A stretch of 64,000 nucleotides of DNA from Mesocentrotus franciscanus (Eukaryota; Echinodermata; Echinoidea; Camarodonta; Strongylocentrotidae): the NCBI GenBank assembly GCA_037976565.1, contig CP137682.1:6260827-6324826 (forward strand). The letters run 5' to 3'. The translations under genes were made by a program, and so were the position numbers. The notes under the pieces were generated by a model, which saw only the letters and a program-made list of their open reading frames with translations, searched no databases and was not told the DNA's origin. This document shows, in pieces, positions 38,825 through 51,088 of the stretch. Position 1 is the stretch's first letter; each line of letters starts with the position of its first letter.

Positions 38825-38912
38825 CAGTGCATGATAACCAGTTACCAGAAGAGTTGAATATCTTCTCACAATATTTGCACTTGAAAGGGTTTCTCTCCAG
38901 TGTGCGTTCTTT
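38825..38912 (-). pseudogene. Frameshifted C2H2 zinc-finger fragment
   Basis: The minus strand encodes RTHTGEKPF in one frame and FKCKYCEKIFNSSGN in the next. One extra C in GAAACCCTTTC breaks the linker-finger join. The fragment is under 100 bp and is surrounded by T/C-rich and A-rich runs. It does not copy the eight-finger gene at 46.8 kb closely (different finger residues). Confidence 0.6.
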
Positions 38913-39089
38913 TTTCTTTCTTTTTTCTTTTTTTCTTCCTTTCCCCCTGTTTTTCCCCTTTTTTTTTGGCCGCCCAAGGGGGAGTTAAACCCCTAACCCC
39001 CGTAGATCCACGCCTGATATTGAACACATTTTCATTAAGAATGCCTATCTCTATATCTAGTTCTTGTATTATACTTAAAATCAAGTGTT

Positions 39090-40591
39090 TGTTTCATGTT
39101 GAAGTTGGAAGTGAAAAATTAATCAAGGTGCAGGAATGGTGTAATACAGAAAACAAGCTATATGATTATGAAATCCAAAGGTACTGTAGATCAATAGGCA
39201 AAAAAGGATCTGTAAGAATATCAAGATCGGATATCAGAGAGGTAACCGTTGCATCATTTGTAGGAATCGAAATTGATTGTCACCTTTCATGGACAGAACA
39301 TATTCAGACAACAACAAAATGCATACGGAAGAAAGTAGGCATTCTGTGATAACTTACACATTTTTGTTCCCCAGAATATACTTGTGTTATTATATAAGGC
39401 TTACTTTTATACAGCCTCGCCTCTCTTATGGAGTAGAAGTATGGGGAGCATTTACAAAAGTAGGCTAAATTGCATATATTGAAGTTAAAAATGACAATAT
39501 GAGGCTTTAAGAGCATTTACATTCACTCCACTTAGAACAGACTCCAAACCTCTTTTTCTGGAAAAAAATCCAAAAGAGAGCGATGAGGATTGTGCTTGGA
39601 GCTGAACTCACATACACAACTGCTCTCAAAGAAGCTTCAGTAGAAACATTAGAAGAAAGAAGGCATGACCTCTGTACAAAGTTTGCCGAAGCATGCGTAC
39701 GTTCCCATAGATACTCGAATGTGTTCCCTCTCAACGATACAACTCATTCCATGCAGCTCCGGACCAGCCGAACGTACAAAAATATCAATGCCAGGACAAA
39801 AAGATATCAGAATAGCCCCATTCCATTTCTGACAACTTGCCTAAATTAATAATGTCAATTGTCAAGGTTGTATGATTGGGGTGAATAGAAAATAATGTAT
39901 ATACCAATATCTTTTTGACGAAACCGGTATCACTAATCATTATTTATTAATTATTGATAATTTTTTGAAAATCAGAACATATTTCCTATACAATTATATT
40001 TATATTTCCAGGGGCCTAATCGCTTATTGAAGCATGAACATGAGCATAGCACCGCAGGTATCAACAAATTTCTTTTTCTGTTCAATTAAGCACTAAATTA
40101 CCATATCAATTACGTATTTACTAGACCCAATTTCTACTGAATGATGCAAAACCAAATTACATAATATTAATGGAAAGATTTGTTGTTGTATATATATCAA
40201 AAATAATCTATTCAATATTCTGTTGCGGAAAATATTTGCTTCTTATGCCATGAATTTGGTTGTTCGTACTTTTCACTTAAAATAAGAACAATTTATTCTT
40301 AGAAAATCTATATAGTTGACGTGTATGCCATGTTCTTGACCTAAAAATGAATTGATTCCATTAATTCGTATAAGCAGTAAAAATACATGATTGAATTATT
40401 CTTATTGCTTATAGTAGAAGATGAACTAAGTATTGACTAAGATTCACTGTCTTAGTTTATTATATTGTATTTTAACTGGTATTATTTAATTAAAACAATT
40501 ATTAAAGAAATATAATATGTTTTTAATTGTAAATTGTCATGCAATTCAGCCGAGGCTGCGAAATGATGATATTAATAAACTGAACTGAACT
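39090..40591 (+). pseudogene. LINE 3' end: reverse-transcriptase C-terminus, frame-broken, plus 3' UTR
   Basis: Frames contain FVGIEIDCHLSWTEHI, then RLSYGVEVWGAF (another frame), then RAMRIVLGAELTYTTALKEA and LEERRHDLCTKFAEACV. This order (FLGxxID..LSW..HI, LSYGxxxWG, RIxLG, LEERR..L) is that of non-LTR retrotransposon reverse-transcriptase C-termini. The tail AATAAACTGAACTGAAC at 40573-40590 is a typical short-repeat 3' end. At least two frame changes, so not functional. Confidence 0.8.
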
Positions 40592-40599
40592 TCAAAGTC

Positions 40600-41049
40600 T
40601 AGAAATATTAAATATTTTAAAACTTCGTGAACTTGGTAAAAGGTGTATTACCGCATCGATTATTGTCAGATGATACAGCACAGACATGCAACAAGGAGAA
40701 GAGAAAGTCGGTTACTCTATCGACCAAAATGTAAAACAACGCAAGGACAACTTAGTATTTCGTTTGTAGGAACAAAGCTGTGGAATGATCTCCCAGATGA
40801 AATTAGATTAAAAACATCGAGGTTATCTTTTCAGAGACATCTATTCACCTACCTTTTAAAATTATATAAATGACGTATACGTGCATGGGCTCAACCCCAC
40901 CCCCGCCCCCTTACGTTTTTCCTTTTATATGATATATGTGATATACACTTGCTTGTTAACGATTATAACTTTTACAGGATTTGTAAATGTAGAATCTGAT
41001 ACCAGCCTGAAGTAGAAATAAATTATAAGAAAAAAAGAAAGAAAACAAA
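40600..41049 (+). pseudogene. Second LINE 3' end remnant
   Basis: Frame at 40643-40873 ends FVGTKLWNDLPDEIRLKTSR then SFQRHLFTYLL, the usual end of CR1/jockey-type ORF2 (WNxLP...S...FKxxL). An A-rich tail follows at 41020-41049. It is truncated right after the end of the 39.1-40.6 kb LINE, so one insertion may abut the other. Confidence 0.7.
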
Positions 41050-41099
41050 TCATCCCATTTTCATATCATCCAATGTTGCTTTCTGGAACTCGATCCCTG

Positions 41100-41285
41100 C
41101 CCTGCCTGGCTTGGCGGCCAGTGCGGCCGACGCGACGCGCTTTATCTATTGCGCCCTCTGTTGGTTCGTTAGTATTCCATCGTTTTAGAGCACCACGACC
41201 TTTTGTTCTCGGAAAAACAGAGATTTTAAACCCGATGTTCGTCTAATGATTATCTGTTACCTTCGGATTCTACGCTAGAATTAAG
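41100..41285 (+). promoter_or_regulatory. Possible promoter and 5' untranslated exon of the zinc-finger gene
   Basis: A GC-rich patch (GCGGCCGACGCGACGCGC around 41120) stands out in AT-rich DNA and is followed at 41285 by AAG|GTGAGA, a good donor. The zinc-finger coding exon 1 begins with an acceptor, so an upstream exon is needed; this is the nearest attractive candidate. Pure inference. Confidence 0.25.
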
Positions 41286-43637
41286 GTGAGATTTAGAATT
41301 GTAAATTATCAGTAGTAGTTTGTCGTTCTTTAATGATTAACCTTGTCTTTTGTACAGTATCGCTTTCTACTATTTTGGTTTCAGTCCCACGCGTTAGAAA
41401 ATTTGTTGGATGTACGTGGGCGTTTTAGTGTGTACGATGGGGTGTCGAAGTTCGCGCACATTTCAAAAGAAACAAATATTAAAAATAATAGGAATGTGAT
41501 GTGATATTCAATCTATGATTTCTAATATTCTACATTAAATTATTTAAATAAACTACTACCACAGCAAATTGTTCAAAGATCATGAGTGTCTTTTGCCAGT
41601 TTTGGGCCAGGGTTTTGGAATTGGAATTGCTGGCTTTACTTTAGTTTACTTTTTTTTCAAAGTTTTGATCTAGAAAGTAGAAAGTTAATTGGCAAAAGAA
41701 TTGCACTTTGCAGCACTCAAGGAGGCACTACGTGAAGTCTAACCGTAAAGAAGTACTGAGAATAGGGTGTCTGAACGATTTTTCAATTTTCCCGTTCGTT
41801 TTGTTTTTCACCATTACTAGACTATGGTTGGATAATTGAAAAAATGATTTGCTCAGAATAATACATTTCAAATTTCGAGATTCACTGAAGTTTCTATCTA
41901 AAGATACAGCCCCCAAAAATCTAAGAAGCAGCACGCGATATGCAAGCGTACGAGTGTTGCTTGGCACGTAGAACTTTTACCATTCCGCGATGTACTATGA
42001 GTTTACACGCTCTGATTGGCCGATACGCTCCAGCTGTTTCGAATTTAAGTGAGAGAGGGCCTACTTAACTTGAGCGCGACTTAAGCGCGACTTAAGTTCA
42101 ATGGCAAAGTCAATACGAAAAATTACGTCACACCACAGAGATTTTGACATGACGTGCTTTAAACAGGTGACGCATTTCACACATAGGTGATGCACACTCA
42201 GGATAGGTACTAACATAAAATAGAAAAATCAACGAACATTTCAGTACAACTTGCAAGTTTGTACTTTAAATATGACGAAAATGAGTATTTTTCAAACTTA
42301 AGACTTACTTACCTAAGTCTTAAACTTGGGTGAAATACTTAACTTTTCAAGGACGCTGAAAAAATCGTAACAAATAGAAGATTTGACTGGAATATCATAA
42401 TTTTAGTGTCAGTAAAAACAGAAAATCGCAAGCTAGCTCCTCGCACTAATGTCTTATAACATAGAGCCTATGGGAGCCAGCGATCTAAAGGGCCCATGTC
42501 GGCTCGGCAAGCGCCAAATTACGAAAATGAGGCTGAGATCGGATGAACGTTCTGCGCATGCGCTAAATGTAAGCTAAAGTTCTACGTGCTTTGCTGCAGC
42601 GCTACATGTACGCGATCAGCAATCCACACCTCCATAGTCTTCACTGTGCATCCGCTTCCGGGTCTGTTCGCCTAATACACAAACACACACGCGATCCAAG
42701 TGCATAGCGCAGTAGTACGATGTGTACGAAGGCTTGCAATGCGAGTAGCCCGCACAAAGATTGCTTCGCGCCGGTGAACGTCATGCATGTGACGTGAACT
42801 AGGGAAGGTTAAATACATATTTATGTGCAGATTTTACGCGCTGTCACCATGGATTTGAGTTCACACCTCCCTATTTAGTTGATGCAAAAAATGGGGGAAG
42901 GGTATTTTCAAACTGTAATCACTTGTGATCCCTTGGGGCTAGCGAAAAAATAAAGGCATGGGTATTTTCCTTACGTCTAGCCCTACATAAGCATCGGGGC
43001 TCACTTCAGGAAAGTGGTAAATTTCGGAGCTACGATGGAAACAATGTTTAAAACTTTAAATCGCTGTTTTGATTAAGATATTTTTTAGAAATCCGAGGTG
43101 AGCCCCTTTGGGGAATAAGGAGATAAACCTGCTCTTTTATATGACACCTCATTTATTGAGTATCACCTTCAGGATCACGAGCGATAAAGGTTTGAATCTC
43201 AATTTGGTAATAAAAACATTGACTAATTTTGCATGATCGCGCAATGCACATAGACTGCACAGGGGTGCGTGCAATCTCTATGGGAAGGATTTTAGCACAC
43301 AAAACCGAGTGCGTGGTCAGACACCCTACTGAGAAGTACAGACTTTCACAAACATGTACAAAACAAATGGGAGAAAAATATACAATTTTTGTGGAAATGA
43401 TTACTTTTAATTACGTTGCTCCAAAGTCATACCGGCAGTGTTACTGTAAAATGACTGTATAAATAAATCAGTTTCCTAATTTCCAGCTGATCCACAGCTC
43501 AAAAATTATGTAGAAAAACTGAAGAATTCTGAAAGAAAACTGATTTTCCTCTGTCATGTCTTGTTTCGCTATCGTTTAACGAAACGTCTAGTTTCAGCTA
43601 GATCGTTAAAAAAAATCAACCACTTAAAGTTTGGTGA

Positions 43638-43994
43638 TCCGAGAATGAGGATCGTCCGCATAAACGAGGATATCCTCGTATACGCGGACAAAATGCGTCC
43701 TAAAAAAATAAGTTTTTTTTTTCTTCAGCGCTCTGCGGACTTCAGGTTCCCGATCCCGGCCCTGGCGATGCAAAAAAACAGATTCCGGGTAATAAAATAC
43801 CCCAAGTTCACCGTCTACTTTTATGGGTTGTCCATCTTCCCAAGGATTTTTCGCTCATAACGTGAAAGTCTCTGTACAAAGTCCATGTAAAATGCATCAA
43901 GAAAACCATCGCGTAACCCGTTTTCTCGCATCGCCAACCCGCGGATCGGAAATCAGAAATGTCAGCGAAAACGAAGACAATCCTCATTCTCGGA
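43638..43994. mobile_element. Degenerate inverted-repeat element, ~357 bp
   Basis: Left TCCGAGAATGAGGATCGTC and right (reverse) TCCGAGAATGAGGATTGTC; inner parts match imperfectly too (CCTGGCGATGCAAAAAAAC against GTTGGCGATGCGAGAAAAC). It sits upstream of the zinc-finger gene in a region of higher GC. Confidence 0.7.
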
Positions 43995-44968
43995 CCAGCG
44001 CCCCTACCGAACATGTAAGCTCAATTTCACGCTCGCGATTTTTTTTTTGCGTATGTGTGACATGGTAAGGTATGGATAGAGTTTTTCATGACCGAATTTG
44101 TGTACACCGATTTTACACAGAGATTTAGCGCTCGCGCACATGTGCAGCGACAAAGAAATGCACACAATGAATACAAAGCGTCTGTTCTCACAATTGCTTT
44201 ACAGCACTCCTCTATAATTTACCATAAAAGAAGGTGGTAAGCCTACACTAAAAATCAGTGGAAAAATATGGATAGAAGGTAAACAAGAATATGGCACATT
44301 TATATGTACATGTACATCGTTTGACACATGGAAGGATCTGAGACAATATTCAGCAAATTGAAATCTATTTTGGGGGGTACAAATAACATCAAATTTCAGT
44401 TTAAACCTTATGCTACTGTACATAACTACTAAAACCACTTTTCAACGGAAAGTCTCTTGGCAAAAAGTGAGGAAAGACTTTTTAGTCTTTGCTTTTATGC
44501 AGTTTCAAAACAAATACTAATGTACAATTTAGATTGATGTAAAGAGCTTGTTTTCAGTAAAATATGGAATAAAAATGTTTGAGAAAAGACATTTCATTCC
44601 TGAAGTTCTTTTTAGTGAAATTAAAATTATGTACATTAAAAGCTTTCAAGAAGCTGAGAGTGTTGTGCTGATGTGCATGCTCAGATCATCATTGTGAAAT
44701 GAATATATATGGCTTATGTCAAAGTTATCTACATCTATTCAATTTTATTAACACTTTTTTCTATTGCTTCTGCTGTTTATGTGTGACTTTCGTATGTACA
44801 TGTACATAACAAACCATATACATGTACAGGTACCTGCAAGTCAAAATCTGGTACATTTTGTAACTATGTTTTTTCCTCCCCTCTTTCTCTCCCTATCTCT
44901 CTCTCTCTCTGTGTGTCTCTGTCCCTCCATAATGATCTAGGTAAAAAAAAAAAAAGAAGTCATAAGAG

Positions 44969-45074
44969 ATGGATGGGAAGGTGCAGTATATATCTCCTCG
45001 TCAGGTGAGGTCCAATGCTAGAAAAAAAATATCAAACTCTGAAGCCTCTGCAACTCAAGCTGATATGATCAAAG
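44969..45074 (+). CDS. Zinc-finger gene coding exon 1 (residues 1-35)
   Basis: Encodes MDGKVQYISPRQVRSNARKK then ISNSEASATQADMIK; donor GTAAGA. Preceded by a CT-rich tract and CTAG acceptor, making it an internal exon of the transcript. Confidence 0.75.
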
Positions 45075-47850
45075 GTAAGAATGATAGTCCAAGTGGAGAA
45101 GGGTCAAACCTGATAAGGACTACCGGTACCTAATTAAAACAAGAATGGTAGTATTTATGGGTTGGAATATATGTTTACCGGTAAAGGTGGTTTCTCCCTT
45201 TTGCAGACTTGTACAAACTTGCACAAACTCCATGAAACTCAGCGAGTGTTTAAAATATATCCTTCAGATATCATTTGTGAAATTTCTGGTCGTTGGTTCT
45301 GAAACTTCTATGTTAGAAATCAAAATCTAGCGCTGTTTTCATGCAAATGGTTTGCACTTGTACTACCTGAATACCTACCGTTAACGCCAATAATTTGCAG
45401 AATCAGTTAAAAAAGTGCCGCCATCTACAGGCTAGAGCAGTTTAATCACATTATTTGTACAATTAGATCTTTACTCACCTTGAGTCTAAGTCCATGTTAA
45501 CAATTTCCCCCTCGTCAACTGCATCGAGCAGGACTGCCACTAAGTTAACTGTCAGAGAGTTGCCCCTTGCTTTTTGGCTAGAGCATGCCACCCCTCATAG
45601 GTTTCCATGTCCGTCCGGACTTTCTTGGTCCTTTTGGATCTTTCTCTGTCTTGTTGTTTTTTCCTTCCTTTCCTGGCATTCTCCTTGACCTTCGCGATTG
45701 ATTATACCAGCATTGATTGAAATTGAAATGAACTTGTTGCAAAATTAAAATGAATTTGTTGCACGCTTTATTGCTGCAGAGGGAGCTATTCTCAAATTAA
45801 CAAATATAACCGTCAAATTAATTTTGAATTATGTACAAATATTTGTTGAGTCTCAAAAATAAATATCTGGAATTAAACATTCAGAAAATATTTTTTGAAA
45901 TCCAGTCTTCGTTGTTTTGGTTTTGGTGGGAGGTTGCGTTGTAATTTTCATGCAAAAAAACAACAATATACATACATTTGACTGAATATGTAATAATTTC
46001 CTAATAAGAAAATATCCCTTGTCATGTGTGTGATGTTTGGTAGACTTTGCAATGGGTGACCCAAAGAATGATTAAGATAGAAATGTATAATATGTTGTCT
46101 TTATTATTAAATTAAAGAAGATATAATTTCATTCACTTTTTGTACACTTTATAACTTAGAAACATATTTTATGTACACTATATTGTTAATCCAATCTTTC
46201 TTGATTGTTCTTACAGAAAACAAGAAATCTACCGCCGATGCTGGAGTGGCACAACAACAAACTATGAAATCAGGACTTGAGAGAGATGGTAAGGTTTGAA
46301 ATAGAATATCTTTGATTAAAAAGTATGTGAAGACAAGTATTATATAATGTACTGTAACTTTGCCTAGCTACATAACATTTACCAGGGAGGACTTTACCCT
46401 TTACCTTTACACGAGATGCTGTGTTCTCAGCAGTCGGGCTTCCAGTTCAATTTCGTGTTTCTTCCTTCTCGTAGTTGGGTGTCTTATTTGGTAAGTAGTT
46501 CTTGCTGCCCAGTTGTATAAGCCTAAATTTTGAAACTTGAGACACAAATTATAATGACATTTCCATGGTTGATAAATAATAGCGATTCATTGAGTAATCT
46601 ATTTGTGGCTAAGACAAGAAATTCTGCTTTTAAATTTCATAAGGATTTTACAACTATCAATTTAATTGTCTATTTACTTGACAATTTTCCTTTTTATGGT
46701 TTCTTAACTTAGAAAAAAAAACCTAGTTTATATGGACATTTATTTCCTCTATTTTTCAGGATTTTACTGCGGTGATGCCATCATGTTTTACCCTGATGCT
46801 CATGATATGAATGGTGCCTTCCAGACTCCCAACAGCCCAGGCAAGATCACGGTTACAATGGCCAGTCTTTCTACCACTGCAAATGACAAGCCCCATAAAT
46901 GCATGCAGTGTGGGTCAGCCTTCAAGCAGCGCAGCCACTTGAAAGCCCACATCCGCACACATACAGGTGAGAAACCATTTGGCTGTGAGGTGTGTGGCAA
47001 GGCGTTCGCTCGTCTAGACTCGGCCGTACGTCACATGAAGATCCATGCAGCAGACTCGGAGGATAAGCAGGTGAAGCAGCACGAGAGCGCCCAGCAGACT
47101 GTGCAGCGACTCACCCCATTAGTTCCGTCTGTCCGATCACCTTCCCGGCGAAGAGAAGGGTCTCAAGGCCACGCAAAACAGCTAGCGAAGGGCAGAGGGT
47201 CCAAGGATAAGAGACACAAATGTTTTGATTGTGGCATTTCCTTCAGGCAACAGTGTCATCTGAAAGTTCACCAACGCATCCACACTGGAGAGAAGCCTTT
47301 CATCTGCGACATATGTGGCAAGACCTTTGGGAGGAAGTACTCTGCAGACAGGCACATGAAGACCCATGCTGATGACAAGCTCGGGCTGATTCACCAGTCC
47401 TTCATCCCGCCCCCTTCAACCTCCAGCTCCAACTCCATTGCAAACCTCCTCCCAAAGCTGGAGAGGGTTCAAGGCTTTGACAAGCCCTTCCGTTGTGACC
47501 AGTGCACCGCTGCATTCTCCCAGCGCTCTCATCTGAGGAACCACTTGCGAACGCATTCCGCGAAACCCTACGGCTGCGATGCGTGCGGAAAGACATTCAG
47601 TCGCAAGTACTCGGCCATGAGGCATATGCGTACCCACACGGGGGAGAAACAGTTCAAGTGTGAGTTTTGTGGCAACTGCTACAGTCAACGGTTCCATTTG
47701 CGGGATCATCTCAGAACTCACACGGGTGAGAGACCGTTTAACTGTCCAGTGTGCGACAAGGCTTTCAGTCGTAAGGACCTGGCTGTGCGCCATCTCAGAA
47801 CGCACAGCGGCTCAGCTAAAATGTTTGACTATACGGACGACACAGAGTGA
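44969..47850 (+). CDS. C2H2 zinc-finger protein, 8 fingers, 422 aa, 3 coding exons
   Basis: Coding exons 44969-45074, 46217-46288 and 46760-47850 join in phase (106+72+1091 = 1269 nt). The ATG follows an in-frame TAA at 44963. A polypyrimidine tract (44874-44930) and CTAG at 44940 show this exon has an acceptor, so a 5' untranslated exon lies upstream. The first ~100 residues are low-complexity with no domain I recognise. Fingers have Cys/His at 107-127, 135-155, 214-234, 242-262, 305-325, 332-352, 360-380 and 388-408, with TGEKPF-type linkers inside pairs. The C-terminus is acidic (FDYTDDTE). C2H2 arrays of this type normally bind DNA in the nucleus as transcription regulators; the target is unknown. 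No KRAB, BTB or SET domain is visible, and orthology was not recognised. A possible poly(A) signal ATTAAA is at 48288. Confidence 0.93.
45479..45735 (-). pseudogene. Coding-like remnant, minus strand, in zinc-finger gene intron 1
   Basis: One minus frame reads SLTVNLVAVLLDAVDEGEIV then NMDLDS and meets AG|GTGAGT at 45478; another, upstream, reads RTDMETYEGWHALAKKQGAT then a stop. Two good-looking frames joined only through a frameshift suggest a decayed repetitive gene. No family name recognised. The plus-strand open frame over it is a shadow. Confidence 0.4.
46217..46288 (+). CDS. Zinc-finger gene coding exon 2 (residues 36-60)
   Basis: 72-nt exon between TTCTTACAG and GTAAGG, encoding NKKSTADAGVAQQQTMKSGL plus flanking split codons that fit exons 1 and 3. 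It could be skipped without changing frame (72 nt). Confidence 0.75.
46760..47850 (+). CDS. Zinc-finger gene coding exon 3 with all eight fingers
   Basis: Acceptor ATTTTTCAG; the first two bases complete a Gly codon, then FYCGDAIMFYPDAHD. All eight C2H2 fingers sit in this single exon, ending at TGA 47848-47850. An in-frame ATG at 46732 sits in the intron and is probably not used. Confidence 0.95.
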
Positions 47851-48643
47851 TGTGTAATTTAAAGGAATAGCGCTTTGACTGTGTTTCTACAGCTGACAAA
47901 AACAAAAACTATGCTGTATTTATTGAAGATGTTTGCACGACCTTCACACTTTCTGCACAGTAAAGGAGCCTACAGCCTTTCTTCTATGGTTTCTATCTAT
48001 ATACACCTCAAACGTCATGCATTTATGGAGAGAGACAGGTATCAGGCCTCCTCAAAATGGTGTTTTCATGAAACTTATCTTGTATACAGATGCCAAAGTT
48101 ATGTTCCAAAGCCTGATTTAAAACATGGACAGCAAATTGCACATTTTCATCAACCTCATGGTGAAAATGGCTGTAGTCTTGTGCTATTATAATCTATTAC
48201 TTTGCTAAAAAATAATCTGGTGGCTAAGTGAAAATATCAAAATTATATATTGTATTGTGTACACCATATTTGTGCACTAAATATCTCATTAAACTGCAGT
48301 TGGGTAGGATTGATATTTAGCTGTACTGGTAGTCTCTTTTATTGTGTATTACTTAAGTGGAAATGTAAAAAACTCACATGTCCATTCGTCATAGGCTTTC
48401 AAAGAGTTTCAACAATCAAGAATTTGAAATTACAGTTTCCCAGCTACAGCGTATATTTGAATATTTGAATATCTGTTATTTCCTCATAAACCACAACAGA
48501 CATCTGTTTAAGGCATTGTCATTGGATGTTTTGATGACCGTAAGAACTAAGAATGAAAATTGCTTAGTAAATACATGTTGATATTTTGCATTGAATATCA
48601 AAATGATACACCATGCTATTTGGGAATAATAAGCATTACTTTT

Positions 48644-49609
48644 TATTATGCCTCCGCTACAACGTAGCCGGAGGCATTATGTTTTCTGGTTGTCCGTCCG
48701 TCCGTTTACGTACGTACGTACGTCCCGTTCTCGTGATCGCGTTATCTCAAGAACCAATTGATGGATTACCGCCAAACTCGGGTCATGTATGTATCTTGCA
48801 GAGCTAATGAAGTGATTAGATTTTGGGGTCACGAGGTCCAAGGTCAAAGGTCACAAGGCTCATTATGTATGCAAAAATAGCTCGTGATCGCGTTATCTCA
48901 AGAACCGATTGATGGATTACCGCCAAACTTAGGTCATGGATGTATCTTGCAGAGCTAATGAACTGATTAGATTTTGGGGTCACGAGGTCAAAGGTCAAAG
49001 GTCACAGGGCTCATTGTGTATGCAAAAATAGCTTGTGATCGCGTTATCTCAAGAACCGATTGATGGATTACCGCCAAACTTGGGTCATGTATGTATCTTG
49101 CAGAGCTAATGAACTGATTAGATTTTGGGGTCACGAGGTCAAAGGTCAAAGGTCACAGGGCTCTTTATGTATGCAAAAATAGCTCGTGATCGTGTTATCT
49201 CAAGAACCGATTGATGGATTACCGCCAAACTTGGGTTATGTATGTATCTTGCAGAGCTAATGAACTGGTTAGACTTTGGGGTCACGAGGTCAAAGGTCAC
49301 AGGGCTCGTTATGTATGCAAAATAGCTTGTGATCACATTATCTCAAGAACCGATTGATGGATTACCGCCAAACTTGGGTCATGTATGTATCTTGCAGAGC
49401 CAATGAACTGATTAGATTTGGGGTCATGAGGTCAAAGGTCACAGGGCTCATTATGTATCCTAAAATAGCTCGTGATCGCGTTATCATTAGAACCAACAGA
49501 TGGATTACAATCAAACTTGAATTTTAAAAATTGCTTCCATTTTGGTTTGTAAAATTGCTCTATGGCGGAGGCATCATCGACTGCGCGCAGTTGAAGTTCC
49601 ATCTAGTTT
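48644..49609 (+). mobile_element. ~970-bp element with inverted ends and 151-bp tandem array (copy 1)
   Basis: Begins TTTATTATGCCTCCGC, an inverted match to GCGGAGGCAT near 49565-49574, and ends GACTGCGCGCAGT...CTAGTTT. The interior has about five monomers starting near 48732, 48883, 49034, 49185, 49328 and 49471 (period 151, later 143). Each monomer carries CGTTATCTCAAGAACC and AGGTCAAAGGTCA. Ends and monomers are shared with 59955-61010, which proves an interspersed family. No coding capacity seen, so it is non-autonomous. Confidence 0.85.
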
Positions 49610-51088
49610 ACTTATTTATTTATTTAGGCCTGTAACTAAGGATGAATTTTCCAAAATGTTGTGTCACTCTGTGCAATTGTCATATTAACATGGCTGTATT
49701 GTGATGTATTATAATTGCCAGAGCATGTATGATATACATCAAATAGCACTAGTCATCATAACTATTTGTTGTTTATGATAGTGTCCAACATAAACTTTGA
49801 TAGATGAAATATTGCTTGTAAACTTCTTCCAATTACTGTTTGAATTCAACTGTCCAGATAACCAACCAGTCCAGACACAGGACTTGTGGGCATACATGTA
49901 CAAGTACATGGTTATTTTAGAAGACAAATGCCCACATGATAGTGTCCAGTCTTGTCTTTACATGCAAAATATTGTTGAACTTTGATTCGAGTGAATTAAC
50001 CACAGTTTTGTAAATCCTAGTAAATTTATTTGTTAATGCTACGTGATCTCTGATGATCACAATTCCATAACTGATATTGACTGGAGAAGCAAATAACATT
50101 TTAATTTTGCTCTTTGTCGATGTCTTGATGATCAATGAAATATTCCCTTGGTGGTAGCAATTTTTTAAAATGTATTATCAGGCAAGGAGGTTTACATATA
50201 TAATTTTGAGATTTATTTTGTTAAAAACTTATATTTCTTGAAATATTGGATGTTGCAAACAAAACCAACTTAAACTTTATATGATTAGTGTTCATGTACA
50301 TGTACCTCATTACTCAGGCATTAGAGAGAATTTTGTATGTGAACATTAGTATTCTTCACATGATCTTTTAAAGGAAATGGGAAATATTATTCTTAGATAC
50401 ATGTATAACACATTCTTCTGCTCAAATTTCATTCACTATTTTCTTTATTTCAGTAGACATCTTACATGATTGTTTCAAAGCAAATATTCATCCAGGTTGC
50501 ATACTTAGTTTGTAATGTAGTTCATGATTTATGTTTTTACCTGACTCTCTGTATCATTTTTTGTGTATGATGTTGCATACTGTATGTTCTGCAGACTTGC
50601 CTTTCTTCCTCTGTCACTCAGTTTATTGGTGCATGTAAATTTTGACCCTTCAAAATATTTTATGATAGGCTAGTAGGCTAGTATTATTTTAAGTTTTACT
50701 TTAATAACTTCATGTCAGATACATGATTAATTATTAAACAGCTGAATTTCATTTACAAAATGAAACTTCCTTCAAAAGCATTAATTATTTCTGCTTAAAG
50801 ATAGTACTCTTTTCATATTGTGTCCAAACATATGGCAAAACATTTGTACTGTATGGAAATTGCAAGAAATCATGATACATTTATGCTAGAATTAATTTTG
50901 TCAACAAATTGAAACACAAAGATAGCAAGTTAAAAGGGTTGTATTTGAAAGCACATGGAGAGTAGATATCCAGAGTTTTAAGATTCAGAAAAGCTTTGAA
51001 TGATTATGATAACATTGCATCTACATGAGATATGGTAGGAGCATTGAATTCCTAGTAGCTAATAGCCGCATAATATAATCATGATAAG

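Noticed and set aside
46732..46759. ATG 46732 as start of the zinc-finger protein
   Set aside because: It lies in the pyrimidine-rich end of an intron; a good acceptor at 46759 and two in-phase upstream exons give a better model.
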